Positions 42,937 to 52,394 of a DNA stretch of 64,000 nt are shown here, one piece after another. The notes below the pieces were generated by a model, which was not told the DNA's origin, did not search any database, and was given only the letters and a program-made list of their open reading frames with translations. Each line of letters opens with the position of its first letter. Position 1 is the first letter of the stretch. Source of the stretch: CAZYYO01 sp964650965 (GTDB lineage Bacteria > Bacillota > Clostridia > Lachnospirales > Lachnospiraceae); assembly GCA_964650965.1 (NCBI GenBank), contig CAZYYO010000002.1, forward strand, positions 1-64,000, in the 5' to 3' direction. The position numbers were made by a program, and so were the translations under genes.

Positions 42937-44331
42937 ATGGAAAGAAAAAATGCCTGGGAAAAATATCCCGAAGGAGAGAAAAGAGACAAGGTTTTTGATT
43001 TTGCAAAGGAATATATAGCTTTCTTATCAGAATGTAAAACGGAAAGAGAATGTACAGCATATTTCCGCCAAAAAGCGCAGCAGAATGGCTTCCGAAATCT
43101 GGAGGATGTGATTGCAGAAAACAAACAGCTGAAGGCCGGAGATAAAGTATATGCAGTCAATATGGACAAGGCAATTTCTTTATTTGTAATTGGTACACAG
43201 GACTTGGAGCAGGGGCTAAATATTTTAGGTGCACATATTGATTCTCCAAGACTTGATTTAAAACAAAACCCACTATATGAGGATACACAGCTTGCAATGC
43301 TGGATACCCATTACTATGGAGGGGTAAAAAAGTATCAATGGGTAACGCTTCCTCTGGCTCTTCATGGTGTGGTCGTTAAAAAAGATCAGACGGTCATTCC
43401 TGTGTCCATTGGAGAAAAACCGGAGGATCCAGTCTTTGGAGTTAGCGATTTATTGATTCATCTGGCATCAGAGCAGCTGGAGAAAAAGGGAAATAAAGTC
43501 GTGGAAGGGGAAAATCTGGATGTATTGGTAGGAAGTATTCCACTGGAAGAAACAGAAGATGAAAAGGCGAAGGAAGCAGTAAAAGCGAACATCCTTCAGA
43601 TTTTACTTCATACCTATAATATAGAGGAAGAAGATTTCCTTTCTGCAGAAATTGAGGTGGTACCAGCAGGTGCTGCCAGAGATTATGGAATTGATCGCAG
43701 TATGATTATGGGGTATGGTCATGATGATCGTGTATGCGCATATCCTTCCTTTGAGGCAATGCTGCAGGTAACCAATCCAAAACGAACCATGGCCTGTCTG
43801 CTAGTGGATAAAGAGGAAATTGGAAGCGTAGGAGCAACTGGAATGCAGTCAAGATTTTTTGAAAACACGGTAGCAGAGTTATGCGGACTGATGGGAGAAT
43901 ACTCAGAACTGAAGGTACGACGCGCGTTGAAAAACTCCAAGGCACTGTCATCTGATGTAAGTGCTGCCTTTGATCCAAACTATCCACAGGTGATGGAGAA
44001 AAATAATTCTGCATATTTCGGACGAGGACTGGTATTTAATAAATATACAGGTGCTCGTGGCAAGAGTGGTTCTAATGATGCAGGCGCAGAATATGTTGCC
44101 AATGTGCGTCATATGATGGATAAGCACCAGGTATATTTTCAGACATCAGAGTTAGGCAAGGTAGATCAGGGAGGCGGTGGCACCATCGCATATATCCTGG
44201 GCAATTATAATATGCAGGTAATTGATAGCGGGGTGGCAGTATTGAATATGCATGCTCCATGGGAAATTATCAGTAAAGTAGATTTGTATGAAGCATATCT
44301 AGGTTATATTGCATTTTTGAAAGAGGCTTAA
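42937..44331 (+). CDS. M18 family aminopeptidase
   Basis: The 464-aa protein carries the M18 metal-site motifs: GAHIDSPRLDLKQNP (His/Asp), DKEEIGSVGATG (Glu-Glu), YGHDDRVCAY and a late His (VAVLNMHAPWE). It is probably a cytosolic zinc aminopeptidase recycling peptides, perhaps of Asp/Glu preference. It starts 25 bp after hprK and touches murB (stop and start adjacent). Confidence 0.93.
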   Translation: MERKNAWEKYPEGEKRDKVFDFAKEYIAFLSECKTERECTAYFRQKAQQNGFRNLEDVIAENKQLKAGDKVYAVNMDKAISLFVIGTQDLEQGLNILGAHIDSPRLDLKQNPLYEDTQLAMLDTHYYGGVKKYQWVTLPLALHGVVVKKDQTVIPVSIGEKPEDPVFGVSDLLIHLASEQLEKKGNKVVEGENLDVLVGSIPLEETEDEKAKEAVKANILQILLHTYNIEEEDFLSAEIEVVPAGAARDYGIDRSMIMGYGHDDRVCAYPSFEAMLQVTNPKRTMACLLVDKEEIGSVGATGMQSRFFENTVAELCGLMGEYSELKVRRALKNSKALSSDVSAAFDPNYPQVMEKNNSAYFGRGLVFNKYTGARGKSGSNDAGAEYVANVRHMMDKHQVYFQTSELGKVDQGGGGTIAYILGNYNMQVIDSGVAVLNMHAPWEIISKVDLYEAYLGYIAFLKEA

Positions 44332-45240
44332 ATGGATAGAGTAATCATAAAGCAGCTGGAAGAAATCTTAGGTGAAAAGGAAGTTCATTTAGCAGAGCCA
44401 ATGGATAGGCATACCACCTTTCGAGCAGGCGGTCTGGCAGAAGTATATGTAGAGCCCAAGATTCATCAGGTGAAGCTTGTAATAGATTTATGTAAACAAA
44501 ATGAAGTACCATATCAGGTAATTGGTAATGGAAGTAACCTATTGGTATCGGATCATGGATTGCCGGGAGTAGTGATATCCTTTGGCCGTCCGTCTGCTGA
44601 CATTGAAATAGAAGGAACCGAAATCCTTTGTCAGGCAGGGGCAATGCTTAGTGCGGTGGCTGCAAAAGCAGCGGAAGCATCTTTAACAGGTATGGAATTT
44701 GCAGCAGGAATCCCTGGAAGCATCGGCGGAGCTGTTGTAATGAATGCAGGAGCCTATGGCGGAGAGATGAAGGATATCATTAAGGAAGTAGTGATTTTAA
44801 ATCAGCAGATGGAACGAGAGACCATATTGGTAGATGATTTAAACTTATCCTATCGTCACAGTAGAATAATGGAGGAAGGCGGCATTGTTTTGTCAGCCAG
44901 ACTGCAATTGAGCCAGGGAGATAAAGGCATTATTCGACAGAGAATGGAGGAGCTGAAGGCACAACGCATAGCGAAACAGCCTTTAAATTATCCCAGTGCC
45001 GGAAGCACTTTTAAGCGTCCGGAGGGATATTTTGCCGGCAAACTTATTATGGACGCCGGCTTGTCAGGATACCAGGTAGGGGGCGCACAGGTTTCTACCA
45101 GACATTGTGGATTCGTAGTGAATACCGGAAATGCTTCTGCCAGCGATATATATCAGCTCATATGCCAGGTTCAAAAGAAGGTACAGGCAGAATATGGAGT
45201 ATGGTTGGAACCGGAGGTCCGTTTGTTAGGAGAATTCTAG
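44332..45240 (+). CDS. murB: UDP-N-acetylenolpyruvoylglucosamine reductase
   Basis: The 302-aa FAD enzyme has RHTTFRAGG, VIGNGSNLLVSDHGLPGVVI (split by eye), AGIPGSIGGAVVMNAGAYGGEM (FAD binding), the catalytic Ser in SAGSTFKRP, and the C-terminal Glu in LEPEVRLLG. It reduces UDP-GlcNAc-enolpyruvate to UDP-MurNAc, the first committed steps of peptidoglycan synthesis. Its ATG directly follows the M18 stop codon, with AAGAGG upstream. Confidence 0.96.
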   Translation: MDRVIIKQLEEILGEKEVHLAEPMDRHTTFRAGGLAEVYVEPKIHQVKLVIDLCKQNEVPYQVIGNGSNLLVSDHGLPGVVISFGRPSADIEIEGTEILCQAGAMLSAVAAKAAEASLTGMEFAAGIPGSIGGAVVMNAGAYGGEMKDIIKEVVILNQQMERETILVDDLNLSYRHSRIMEEGGIVLSARLQLSQGDKGIIRQRMEELKAQRIAKQPLNYPSAGSTFKRPEGYFAGKLIMDAGLSGYQVGGAQVSTRHCGFVVNTGNASASDIYQLICQVQKKVQAEYGVWLEPEVRLLGEF

Positions 45241-45253
45241 AAAGGAGGATGCC

Positions 45254-46129
45254 ATGAAATTATTGTTGCTTACAGGAATGTCAGGAGCAGGAAAAAGCAC
45301 AGCCTTTAAAATGATGGAGGATTTGGGATACTATTGTGTTGATAATCTTCCGGTACAGCTGTTAAAGAGCTTTGTTGATTTATCGGATAATCCTACATCG
45401 AAAAACCAGAAGGTGGTAGTAGGAATCGATATTCGAAGTGGTGATTCCCTTCATTTGGTTCAAAATATTTTAGATGAATTATCTCAGGATGGTAAGAAAT
45501 TTGACATTCTCTTTCTAGATGCCGAGGATGATGTACTGCTAAAGAGATATAAGGAAACAAGGAGAAACCATCCTTTGTCAGGCACGGAACGCATTCAGGG
45601 AGGAATTACAAAAGAACGAGAGGCTATGCAATTCCTTAAGACGAAGGCGGATTATATTATTGATACCAGTCATTTGTTAACCCGAGAGCTGAAAGGGGAA
45701 TTAGAAAAAATCTTTGTAGAGGATCAGAAATATCAGAGTCTGTTTATTACCATATTGTCCTTTGGATTTAAGTATGGCATTCCTCAGGATGCAGATTTGG
45801 TTTTTGATGTTCGTTTTTTACCAAATCCATACTATGTAGAGGAACTTCGGCCAAAAACGGGAAATGATAAAGAAATTCAGCAGTTTGTACTGGCTTATCC
45901 AGAAGCACATGTTTTTTTAAACAAGCTTGAGGATATGATTCGGTTTTTAATTCCCAATTACATCAAGGAAGGAAAGAATCAATTGGTGATTGCTATCGGA
46001 TGTACTGGTGGAAAGCACCGTTCCGTTACTTTGGCAAACCAGTTATATGAGCGTCTGTCCAAGAGTGATGTGTACGGAATTAAGATTGAACATCGCGATA
46101 TCACCAAAGATGCCCAGCGTGGAAAATAG
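45254..46129 (+). CDS. rapZ: RNase adapter RapZ (YvcJ family)
   Basis: The 291-aa P-loop protein has Walker A GMSGAGKST, VDNLPVQL, IDIRSG, DAEDDVLLKRYKETRR and the C-terminal GCTGGKHRSV. In E. coli RapZ guides decay of GlmZ RNA; in Bacillus YvcJ binds nucleotides and affects competence. It lies in the conserved order with whiA and the HPr-like gene, as in Bacillus yvcJ-yvcL-crh, but yvcK is not between rapZ and whiA. Confidence 0.95.
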   Translation: MKLLLLTGMSGAGKSTAFKMMEDLGYYCVDNLPVQLLKSFVDLSDNPTSKNQKVVVGIDIRSGDSLHLVQNILDELSQDGKKFDILFLDAEDDVLLKRYKETRRNHPLSGTERIQGGITKEREAMQFLKTKADYIIDTSHLLTRELKGELEKIFVEDQKYQSLFITILSFGFKYGIPQDADLVFDVRFLPNPYYVEELRPKTGNDKEIQQFVLAYPEAHVFLNKLEDMIRFLIPNYIKEGKNQLVIAIGCTGGKHRSVTLANQLYERLSKSDVYGIKIEHRDITKDAQRGK

Positions 46130-46142
46130 AAAGGATGCATAG

Positions 46143-47039
46143 ATGTCTTTCTCTAAAGAAGTAAAAGAGGAACTGGAAAAACATATTAGCAAGAGCAGAC
46201 ATTGTCAAATAGCAGAGCTTTCAGCCATCATGAGTTTTGAGGGGCGAATCTGTCAGATTGGTCACAGGACGGCCTTCGTCATAGAATCTGAAAATGAGCA
46301 GACCCTTAGAAAATACTTTACTTTATTAAATAAAACGATTAATATAGGAAGGTATGAAAAAGAGCTGTTTGATGATGAAGCCAGATTATTATTGGAAATG
46401 GTGAAAATGTGGAGAGAAACTCCCCAGGGAGTTCTTTGCAGAGTAGATGTGGTGGATGGTCTGTTGCTGCAGCAGAATTGTTGCAAGAGAGCTTTTATCA
46501 GAGGAGCCTTTCTGGCATCTGGCTCCATTAGTGATCCCAATAAGGCTTATCATTTTGAAATAGTATGTAAAAGTTTACCCCAGGCAAAGCAGCTGCAGGA
46601 GGTGATTAACACCTTTTTACTGGATGCTAAAATTGTTGAACGCAAGAAGCATTATGTGGTATACCTTAAAGAAGGTGCTCAGATTGTGGATATGCTGAAT
46701 GTTATGGGAGCTCATGTTGCATTAATGAACTTGGAAAACGTTAGAATTTTAAAGGAAATGCGAAATTCTGTTAATCGAAAGGTGAACTGTGAAACTGCCA
46801 ATATTAGTAAGACGGTGAATGCAGCGGTTCGCCAAGTGGATGATATTTTATTGATTCAGGAAACCAGAGGGTTAAACTCACTGCCAGATAATTTGCAAGA
46901 GATAGCCCAGGTCAGGCTTGATCATCCAGATACCCCTTTAAAGGAGTTAGGCGCGTTGCTAGACCCGCCAGTGGGAAAGTCAGGGGTGAATCATAGATTG
47001 CGTCGGATAAGCGACATTGCGAAAGAGCTTAGAAATTAG
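46143..47039 (+). CDS. whiA: WhiA, sporulation/cell division regulator-like protein
   Basis: The 298-aa protein has the N-terminal WhiA domain (MSFSKEVKEELEK), a LAGLIDADG-like middle (RGAFLASGSISDPNKAYHFEIV) and a C-terminal helix-turn-helix (PLKELGALLDPPVGKSGVNHRLRRI). Relatives bind DNA and affect division and chromosome segregation in Gram-positives. It starts 13 bp after rapZ and the HPr-like gene follows 11 bp later. Confidence 0.95.
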   Translation: MSFSKEVKEELEKHISKSRHCQIAELSAIMSFEGRICQIGHRTAFVIESENEQTLRKYFTLLNKTINIGRYEKELFDDEARLLLEMVKMWRETPQGVLCRVDVVDGLLLQQNCCKRAFIRGAFLASGSISDPNKAYHFEIVCKSLPQAKQLQEVINTFLLDAKIVERKKHYVVYLKEGAQIVDMLNVMGAHVALMNLENVRILKEMRNSVNRKVNCETANISKTVNAAVRQVDDILLIQETRGLNSLPDNLQEIAQVRLDHPDTPLKELGALLDPPVGKSGVNHRLRRISDIAKELRN

Positions 47040-47050
47040 GAGGAACAAAC

Positions 47051-47299
47051 ATGAAAAGAGAAGTAGTCATTCATATGTCAAATACCATGGAGGCAACCCC
47101 GATTGCCCATCTTGTGCAGTTGGCAAATCAATTTCAAAGCCAGATTTATTTTGAAATGGATACCAAGAAGGTGAATGCAAAGAGTATCATGGGAATGATG
47201 AGTCTGGTGCTGACATCCGGATCAGAAGTGACGGTGCTAGCAGAAGGTGATGATGAAGAGCTTGCCGTGTGTGAAATAGAGAAGTTCTTAACAGAATAG
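47051..47299 (+). CDS. crh: HPr-like protein lacking the phospho-His (Crh-like)
   Basis: This 82-aa HPr-fold protein has Glu 14 at the position of HPr His15 and Thr for the neighbouring Arg (MEATP instead of the usual GIHARP), so it cannot take part in sugar phosphotransfer. The regulatory Ser is kept in KKVNAKSIMGMMSL (Ser 45), which is almost identical to Bacillus Crh, where Gln replaces His. It should therefore be a HPr-kinase substrate acting as CcpA corepressor or in related regulation. Position after rapZ and whiA matches Bacillus crh. Function is inferred from the two key residues and synteny. Confidence 0.88.
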   Translation: MKREVVIHMSNTMEATPIAHLVQLANQFQSQIYFEMDTKKVNAKSIMGMMSLVLTSGSEVTVLAEGDDEELAVCEIEKFLTE

Positions 47300-47308
47300 G
47301 TGCAGCGT

Positions 47309-48196
47309 ATGAAAGAAAAACTTTTATTTATTTTTAATCCCAGGTCCGGAAAAGGGCAGATTAAAATGCATTTAGCAGATATAATAGATGTAATGGTAAA
47401 AGCAGGTTTTGAAGTAACGGTGTATACAACCCAGTGTCAGGGGGATGCTATTAGAAAAGCAAAGGAGGAGGCTGGTAATTATCAGCGAATCGTATGCTCT
47501 GGTGGTGATGGCACATTAGATGAAGTAGTAACAGGAGTTATGGAATCCGGACGTAAAGTTCCCATTGGATATATTCCAGCAGGAAGCACCAATGATTTTG
47601 GTAATTCGCTGGGTATTGATAAGGATATGATTCATGCCGCAGAAATTGCAGCAGGCAAGGAAGCATTTTCCTGTGATATCGGGAAATTTAATAAGGATTC
47701 TTTTGTATATGTTGCTGCGTTTGGCATTTTTACAGAGGTATCCTATCAGACCAGTCAGGAAATGAAGAATGTCTTTGGACATGCTGCGTACATATTAGAG
47801 GGAGCGAAGCAGTTACGAGATATTCCATCCTTCCGTATGCAGGTGGAATATGATGGAAATGTAATTTATGATGAATTTATTTATGGCATGGTTACTAATT
47901 CAGTTTCTGTAGGTGGTTTTAAGGGACTGATTTCCAAAGAGGTTGGCTTGGATGACGGCGTTTTTGAAGTAACATTAATTAAGATGCCAAAGAATCCCAT
48001 TGAGTTAAATGAAATTCTGGGCTGTCTTACCAACTTTATTCGTGATTCTGTCATGATATATTCATTTCAGACCAGTCACATCAAGTTTACCAGCAATGAT
48101 GCGGTGCCCTGGACACTAGATGGAGAATTCGGTGGAGAGCATGAGTCTGTATCCATTGAAAATCAGCATCAAGCATTGGAAATTATGGTTGAATAG
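47309..48196 (+). CDS. Diacylglycerol kinase-like lipid kinase (YegS/DagK family)
   Basis: The 295-aa protein has the DAG kinase catalytic pattern NPRSGKGQI, GGDGTLDEVV and GYIPAGSTNDFGNSLG, and the YegS C-terminal domain (DDGVFEVTLI, TLDGEFGGE). It likely phosphorylates diacylglycerol or a related lipid. ATG 47309 is preferred to GTG 47300, which overlaps the preceding stop context. Promoter boxes for fba lie at its 3' end. Confidence 0.9.
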   Translation: MKEKLLFIFNPRSGKGQIKMHLADIIDVMVKAGFEVTVYTTQCQGDAIRKAKEEAGNYQRIVCSGGDGTLDEVVTGVMESGRKVPIGYIPAGSTNDFGNSLGIDKDMIHAAEIAAGKEAFSCDIGKFNKDSFVYVAAFGIFTEVSYQTSQEMKNVFGHAAYILEGAKQLRDIPSFRMQVEYDGNVIYDEFIYGMVTNSVSVGGFKGLISKEVGLDDGVFEVTLIKMPKNPIELNEILGCLTNFIRDSVMIYSFQTSHIKFTSNDAVPWTLDGEFGGEHESVSIENQHQALEIMVE

Positions 48197-48217
48197 CTTA
48201 TGAAATTAGGATATAAT
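48189..48217 (+). promoter_or_regulatory. Promoter of fba
   Basis: TTGAAT and TATAAT are separated by 17 bp, 80 bp before the fba ATG. The -35 overlaps the stop codon of the lipid kinase gene. Confidence 0.75.
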
Positions 48218-48296
48218 GGCGATAGACGTTACGGCAGAAAGATGTCTTTGACGATCATATTTTAAATTGGGAATGAAAAGAAACGGAGGAACAATT

Positions 48297-49160
48297 ATGT
48301 TAGTAGCTGCAAAAGAGATGTTAGATAAGGCTAAGGCAGGTCATTACGCAGTAGGCCAGTTTAATATCAATAATTTAGAGTGGACCAAAGCGGTTCTTTT
48401 GACTGCACAGGAGTGCAATTCACCAGTTATCTTAGGAGTATCTGAGGGCGCTGGGAAATACATGACAGGATACAAGACCGTAGCCGCAATGGTTAAGGCT
48501 ATGATGGAAGAATTAGAGATTACAGTTCCAGTTGCTTTACATTTAGATCATGGCTCTTATGAAGGATGCTTAAAATGTGTAGAAGCAGGTTTTTCATCCA
48601 TTATGTTTGACGGCTCTCATTATCCAATTGATGAAAATGTGGCTAAGACAACAGAATTAGTTAAAATTGCTCATGATAATGGAATGTCCATTGAAGCAGA
48701 AGTAGGATCCATTGGTGGAGAAGAAGATGGTGTTGTAGGAGCAGGCGAATGTGCAGATCCTAAGGAATGTAAGATGATTGCTGATCTTGGTGTTGACTTC
48801 CTTGCAGCTGGAATCGGTAACATTCATGGAAAGTATCCTGCAAACTGGCAGGGATTAAGCTTTGAAACCTTAGATGCTGTTCAGCAGTTGACAGGAGCTA
48901 TGCCATTGGTATTACATGGTGGTACAGGCATTCCGGAAGATATGATTAAGCGTGCTATTTCACTTGGAGTTGCTAAAATCAATGTAAATACAGAGTGTCA
49001 GTTATCCTTTGCAGATGCTACCAGAAAATATATTGAAGCAGGCAAGGACCTAGAAGGAAAGGGATTTGATCCTAGAAAACTCTTAGCACCTGGAACAGAA
49101 GCAATTAAGGCAACTGTAAAAGAAAAAATGGAATTATTTGGTTCCGTAAATAAAGCCTAA
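48297..49160 (+). CDS. fba: Class II fructose-bisphosphate aldolase
   Basis: The 287-aa TIM-barrel enzyme has the zinc His cluster (LHLDHGS about 80-86; GIGNIHGKYP; LHGGTGIPEDMI) and the substrate loop (NVNTECQL). It splits fructose-1,6-bisphosphate into two triose phosphates in glycolysis. The ATG follows CGGAGGAACAATT; a TTG at 48267 would extend it without support. It has its own promoter and terminator. Confidence 0.95.
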   Translation: MLVAAKEMLDKAKAGHYAVGQFNINNLEWTKAVLLTAQECNSPVILGVSEGAGKYMTGYKTVAAMVKAMMEELEITVPVALHLDHGSYEGCLKCVEAGFSSIMFDGSHYPIDENVAKTTELVKIAHDNGMSIEAEVGSIGGEEDGVVGAGECADPKECKMIADLGVDFLAAGIGNIHGKYPANWQGLSFETLDAVQQLTGAMPLVLHGGTGIPEDMIKRAISLGVAKINVNTECQLSFADATRKYIEAGKDLEGKGFDPRKLLAPGTEAIKATVKEKMELFGSVNKA

Positions 49161-49167
49161 AGAGTGC

Positions 49168-49194
49168 AGGTGTTCCGGAAACGGAGCACCTTTT
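49168..49194 (+). terminator. Terminator of fba
   Basis: AGGTGTTCCG pairs with CGGAGCACCT (one mismatch) around GAAA and ends in TTTTCTTT, 8 bp after the stop. Confidence 0.85.
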
Positions 49195-49229
49195 CTTTAT
49201 AACAGACCGAGCAAGGAAGGGAAAAGACG

Positions 49230-51356
49230 ATGGCAGAAAATAACGAATATTTTAACGTGGCAGATATCTTTGGAGCAAATGTGTTCAATGATAGTGTGAT
49301 GCGCGAGAGATTACCGAAAAAAACATACCAGAAATTAAAGGAAACGATTCGTGAGGGAAAGGAACTGGATTTAGAAACGGCGGATGTGGTTGCTCATGAA
49401 ATGAAGGAATGGGCAATTGAAAAGGGAGCAACTCATTATACGCATTGGTTCCAGCCCCTAACAGGAGTCACAGCAGAAAAACATGATTCCTTTATTACAG
49501 CGCCCATGTCCAATGGCAAGGTATTAATGAGCTTTTCTGGTAAAGAATTAATTAAAGGCGAGCCAGATGCATCTTCCTTCCCTTCTGGAGGTCTTCGTGC
49601 CACCTTTGAGGCAAGGGGCTATACTGCTTGGGACTGCACTTCTCCGGCTTTCGTAAGAGAAGATGCAGCAGGCGCAACTCTTTGCATTCCTACCGCATTT
49701 TGTTCCTATACAGGAGAGGCACTAGATCAGAAGACACCGTTGCTTCGTTCCATGGAAGCGATAAATCAACAGTCTCTTCGCTTGCTTCGCTTGTTTGGAA
49801 ATCAGACATCAAAAAGAGTGGTTCCATCGGTAGGCGCTGAGCAGGAATATTTTATTGTAGATCGTGAGAAATATCTTCAGAGAAAAGATTTAATCTATAC
49901 CGGCCGTACCTTAATTGGTGCAATGCCTCCCAAGGGACAGGAAATGGATGATCATTATTTTGGATCTATCCGGGAGAGAATTGCCGGTTATATGAAAGCA
50001 GTCAATGAAGAATTGTGGAAGCTGGGTGTTTCATCTAAGACGCAGCATAACGAAGTGGCACCTGCACAGCATGAGCTGGCACCAATTTATGCCCAGGCAA
50101 ACGTGGAAGTGGATCATAATCAGCTGGTAATGGAGACCTTGAAAAAGGTGGCAGGACGTCAGGGCCTGCATTGTCTCCTGCATGAAAAACCCTTTGCCGG
50201 TGTAAATGGTTCAGGAAAGCATAACAACTGGTCTCTTGTCACAGATGATGGTATTAATCTTTTGGAGCCGGGAAAAACTCCCCATGAGAATATTCAGTTC
50301 CTTTTAGTTCTTTGCTGTATTTTGGAGGCAGTAGATAAACATGCGGACCTTTTAAGAGAGTCAGCAGCGGATGTGGGAAATGATCAGAGACTGGGAGCCA
50401 ATGAGGCACCTCCTGCAATCATTTCGGTATACCTGGGAGAACAGCTACAGGATGTTTTAACACAGCTGATTGACACTGGTGCAGCAACTCACAGCATCAA
50501 GGGAAAACGATTAGAAACAGGGGTGAGAACCCTTCCAGACTTTATGAAGGACGCCACAGATCGTAACCGTACTTCACCTTTTGCATTTACCGGTAATAAA
50601 TTTGAATTTCGTATGGTAGGCTCTCAGGACTCTGTAGGAGAACCAAATATTGTGTTAAATACCATTGTGGCAGAAGCGTTCTGTGAAGCCTGTGATGAGT
50701 TAGAAAAGGCAGATGACTTCCAGCTGGCAGTTCATGATTTGATTAAAAAGCTTGCAACAGAGCATGAACGAATTGTATTCAATGGTAACGGATATTCCGA
50801 TGAATGGGTGGCAGAAGCCGAAAGACGTGGGCTGCCAAATATTCGTTCCATGGTAGAGGCAATTCCAGCACTTACCACAGAGAAATCCATTGCGTTATTT
50901 GAGAAGTTTAATGTATTTACCAGACCAGAATTAGAATCCCGTGCAGAAATTGAATATGAAATTTATGCAAAGGAAATTAATATTGAAGCAAAAACGATGA
51001 TTGACATTGTAGGAAAACAGGTCATTCCTGCTGTTATTACATATACTACGCAGCTGGCAACCTCAATTAATCAGGTAAAAGCTGCCTGTGAGGGAGCAGA
51101 CGTTAGCACACAGACCGAACTGCTTATAGAGGTATCAGATCTTCTTAGTGATTCTAAGGTGGGTCTTGCAAAGCTTCAGGACGTGGTTGTTCAGGGAATG
51201 AAGATGGGAAATAACCAGGAACGCGCTACCTACTACCGTGATGAGGTATGTACAGCCATGGCTCAGCTTCGTACACCAATCGATAAATTAGAGATGTTAG
51301 TTGATAAGGAAGTATGGCCAATGCCATCCTATGGAGATCTTATTTTCGAGGTATAG
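49230..51356 (+). CDS. glnN: Type III glutamine synthetase
   Basis: The 708-aa protein is the size of GSIII and shows its motifs: THYTHWFQPLTG, EKHDSF, FPSGGLRATFEARGYTAWD, VGAEQEYFIVD (metal/Glu site), HNEVAPAQHELAP and NRTSPFAFTGNKFEFRMVGS. It makes glutamine from glutamate, ammonia and ATP, so it is key for nitrogen assimilation. No separate promoter was clear in the 35-bp gap after the fba terminator. The receiver-like gene follows 3 bp later and is probably cotranscribed. Confidence 0.97.
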   Translation: MAENNEYFNVADIFGANVFNDSVMRERLPKKTYQKLKETIREGKELDLETADVVAHEMKEWAIEKGATHYTHWFQPLTGVTAEKHDSFITAPMSNGKVLMSFSGKELIKGEPDASSFPSGGLRATFEARGYTAWDCTSPAFVREDAAGATLCIPTAFCSYTGEALDQKTPLLRSMEAINQQSLRLLRLFGNQTSKRVVPSVGAEQEYFIVDREKYLQRKDLIYTGRTLIGAMPPKGQEMDDHYFGSIRERIAGYMKAVNEELWKLGVSSKTQHNEVAPAQHELAPIYAQANVEVDHNQLVMETLKKVAGRQGLHCLLHEKPFAGVNGSGKHNNWSLVTDDGINLLEPGKTPHENIQFLLVLCCILEAVDKHADLLRESAADVGNDQRLGANEAPPAIISVYLGEQLQDVLTQLIDTGAATHSIKGKRLETGVRTLPDFMKDATDRNRTSPFAFTGNKFEFRMVGSQDSVGEPNIVLNTIVAEAFCEACDELEKADDFQLAVHDLIKKLATEHERIVFNGNGYSDEWVAEAERRGLPNIRSMVEAIPALTTEKSIALFEKFNVFTRPELESRAEIEYEIYAKEINIEAKTMIDIVGKQVIPAVITYTTQLATSINQVKAACEGADVSTQTELLIEVSDLLSDSKVGLAKLQDVVVQGMKMGNNQERATYYRDEVCTAMAQLRTPIDKLEMLVDKEVWPMPSYGDLIFEV

Positions 51357-51359
51357 AAA

Positions 51360-52379
51360 ATGGAACAAAACATCTTGTTTATAAACAATAGAGAACAGGA
51401 ACGAATTGCATTTCGGGGTGCCCTTGTGGACACCCCTTTTGTGGTTGACTTGGCCGAAACAGGTGAAGACGGAATTCACTTTTTAGAACAAAAGGAATAT
51501 GGTGTAGTTGTTTGTGACCGTTATAAACAGGACCATGTGATTGCGTATATCTATGAACATTGTCCCAATACATTTTGCATTTTGAATGCAGTGACTTTAA
51601 ATAAGGCGGACCTTCAGTTTTATTTGAATGAAAGGCATGTTTATCGGATATTTCTTGCACCGGTGGACTATCGTCAGGATATGCTGTCTGTGATACAGCA
51701 AGCCATGTTGGATTATCAGGTTTTAAAGACTGATGCAGGAGAGAAGCAGAAAAAAGAACAACAGAAGGTGGAGAAGGAAGCTGCATTGCAGGCGGCGTTA
51801 AAGGTCCTTGGAGAACAGGATATGAAATGGAAGGATGTGGAGCGTACATCACAATATTTTAAAAAACGTTCGCTCTTTTATACCGGAAAAAATCTGCCCA
51901 AGGAACGTCTAGCTTATGTGGAGAACTTTGAGAATATGGTGTTACAGCATTTAGCTTTTTTTATGAAAAAAAGAAGTATTTCATCAGATGAGCTTCAGGA
52001 TATGCTACAGAAGCGATTAAACAAGAACGGAGAAGACCGCAATTTCTCAGTTATTTGTCCACAGGATATAAAAGATGCCGCAAGCACCTACTTTTTTGCC
52101 AGAGCCTGGTTTTTTAGCTGGATGATTGCATATCGAATGAGTCTTCTTACAGAGACCTATATTATTCGTACAGAAATCACAAAGCTCAAGTTAAAGGAGT
52201 ATAAGGTGAGCTTGATATGCTATTTGCCTAAGGAAACCTGGGAGAAGCAGAAACAGGATGTTGCAGAGCATACAATCTCGGAGGTGGTATTAAATATTCT
52301 GGAGGCATTCGCATTAGAATGTGTTACGGTTGCAGATGATTATGAAGTGATTTATCATGTGATGATAAAAGACGAATAA
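51360..52379 (+). CDS. Protein with degenerate receiver-like domain, unknown function
   Basis: This 339-aa protein starts 3 bp after glnN. The first ~120 residues follow the receiver fold pattern, with Asp at the phospho-acceptor place (VVVCDRYK, Asp 53), but the acidic pair is replaced by Asn-Asn (LFINNRE) and the conserved Lys after strand 5 is missing (FLAPVD). Residues ~125-150 form a charged coiled coil. The remaining ~190 residues match nothing I recognise. It may be a phosphorylation-independent response regulator or scaffold related to nitrogen control; this is inferred from position only. A strong terminator follows. Confidence 0.6.
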   Translation: MEQNILFINNREQERIAFRGALVDTPFVVDLAETGEDGIHFLEQKEYGVVVCDRYKQDHVIAYIYEHCPNTFCILNAVTLNKADLQFYLNERHVYRIFLAPVDYRQDMLSVIQQAMLDYQVLKTDAGEKQKKEQQKVEKEAALQAALKVLGEQDMKWKDVERTSQYFKKRSLFYTGKNLPKERLAYVENFENMVLQHLAFFMKKRSISSDELQDMLQKRLNKNGEDRNFSVICPQDIKDAASTYFFARAWFFSWMIAYRMSLLTETYIIRTEITKLKLKEYKVSLICYLPKETWEKQKQDVAEHTISEVVLNILEAFALECVTVADDYEVIYHVMIKDE

Positions 52380-52394
52380 TCTCTCAATGAAAGT

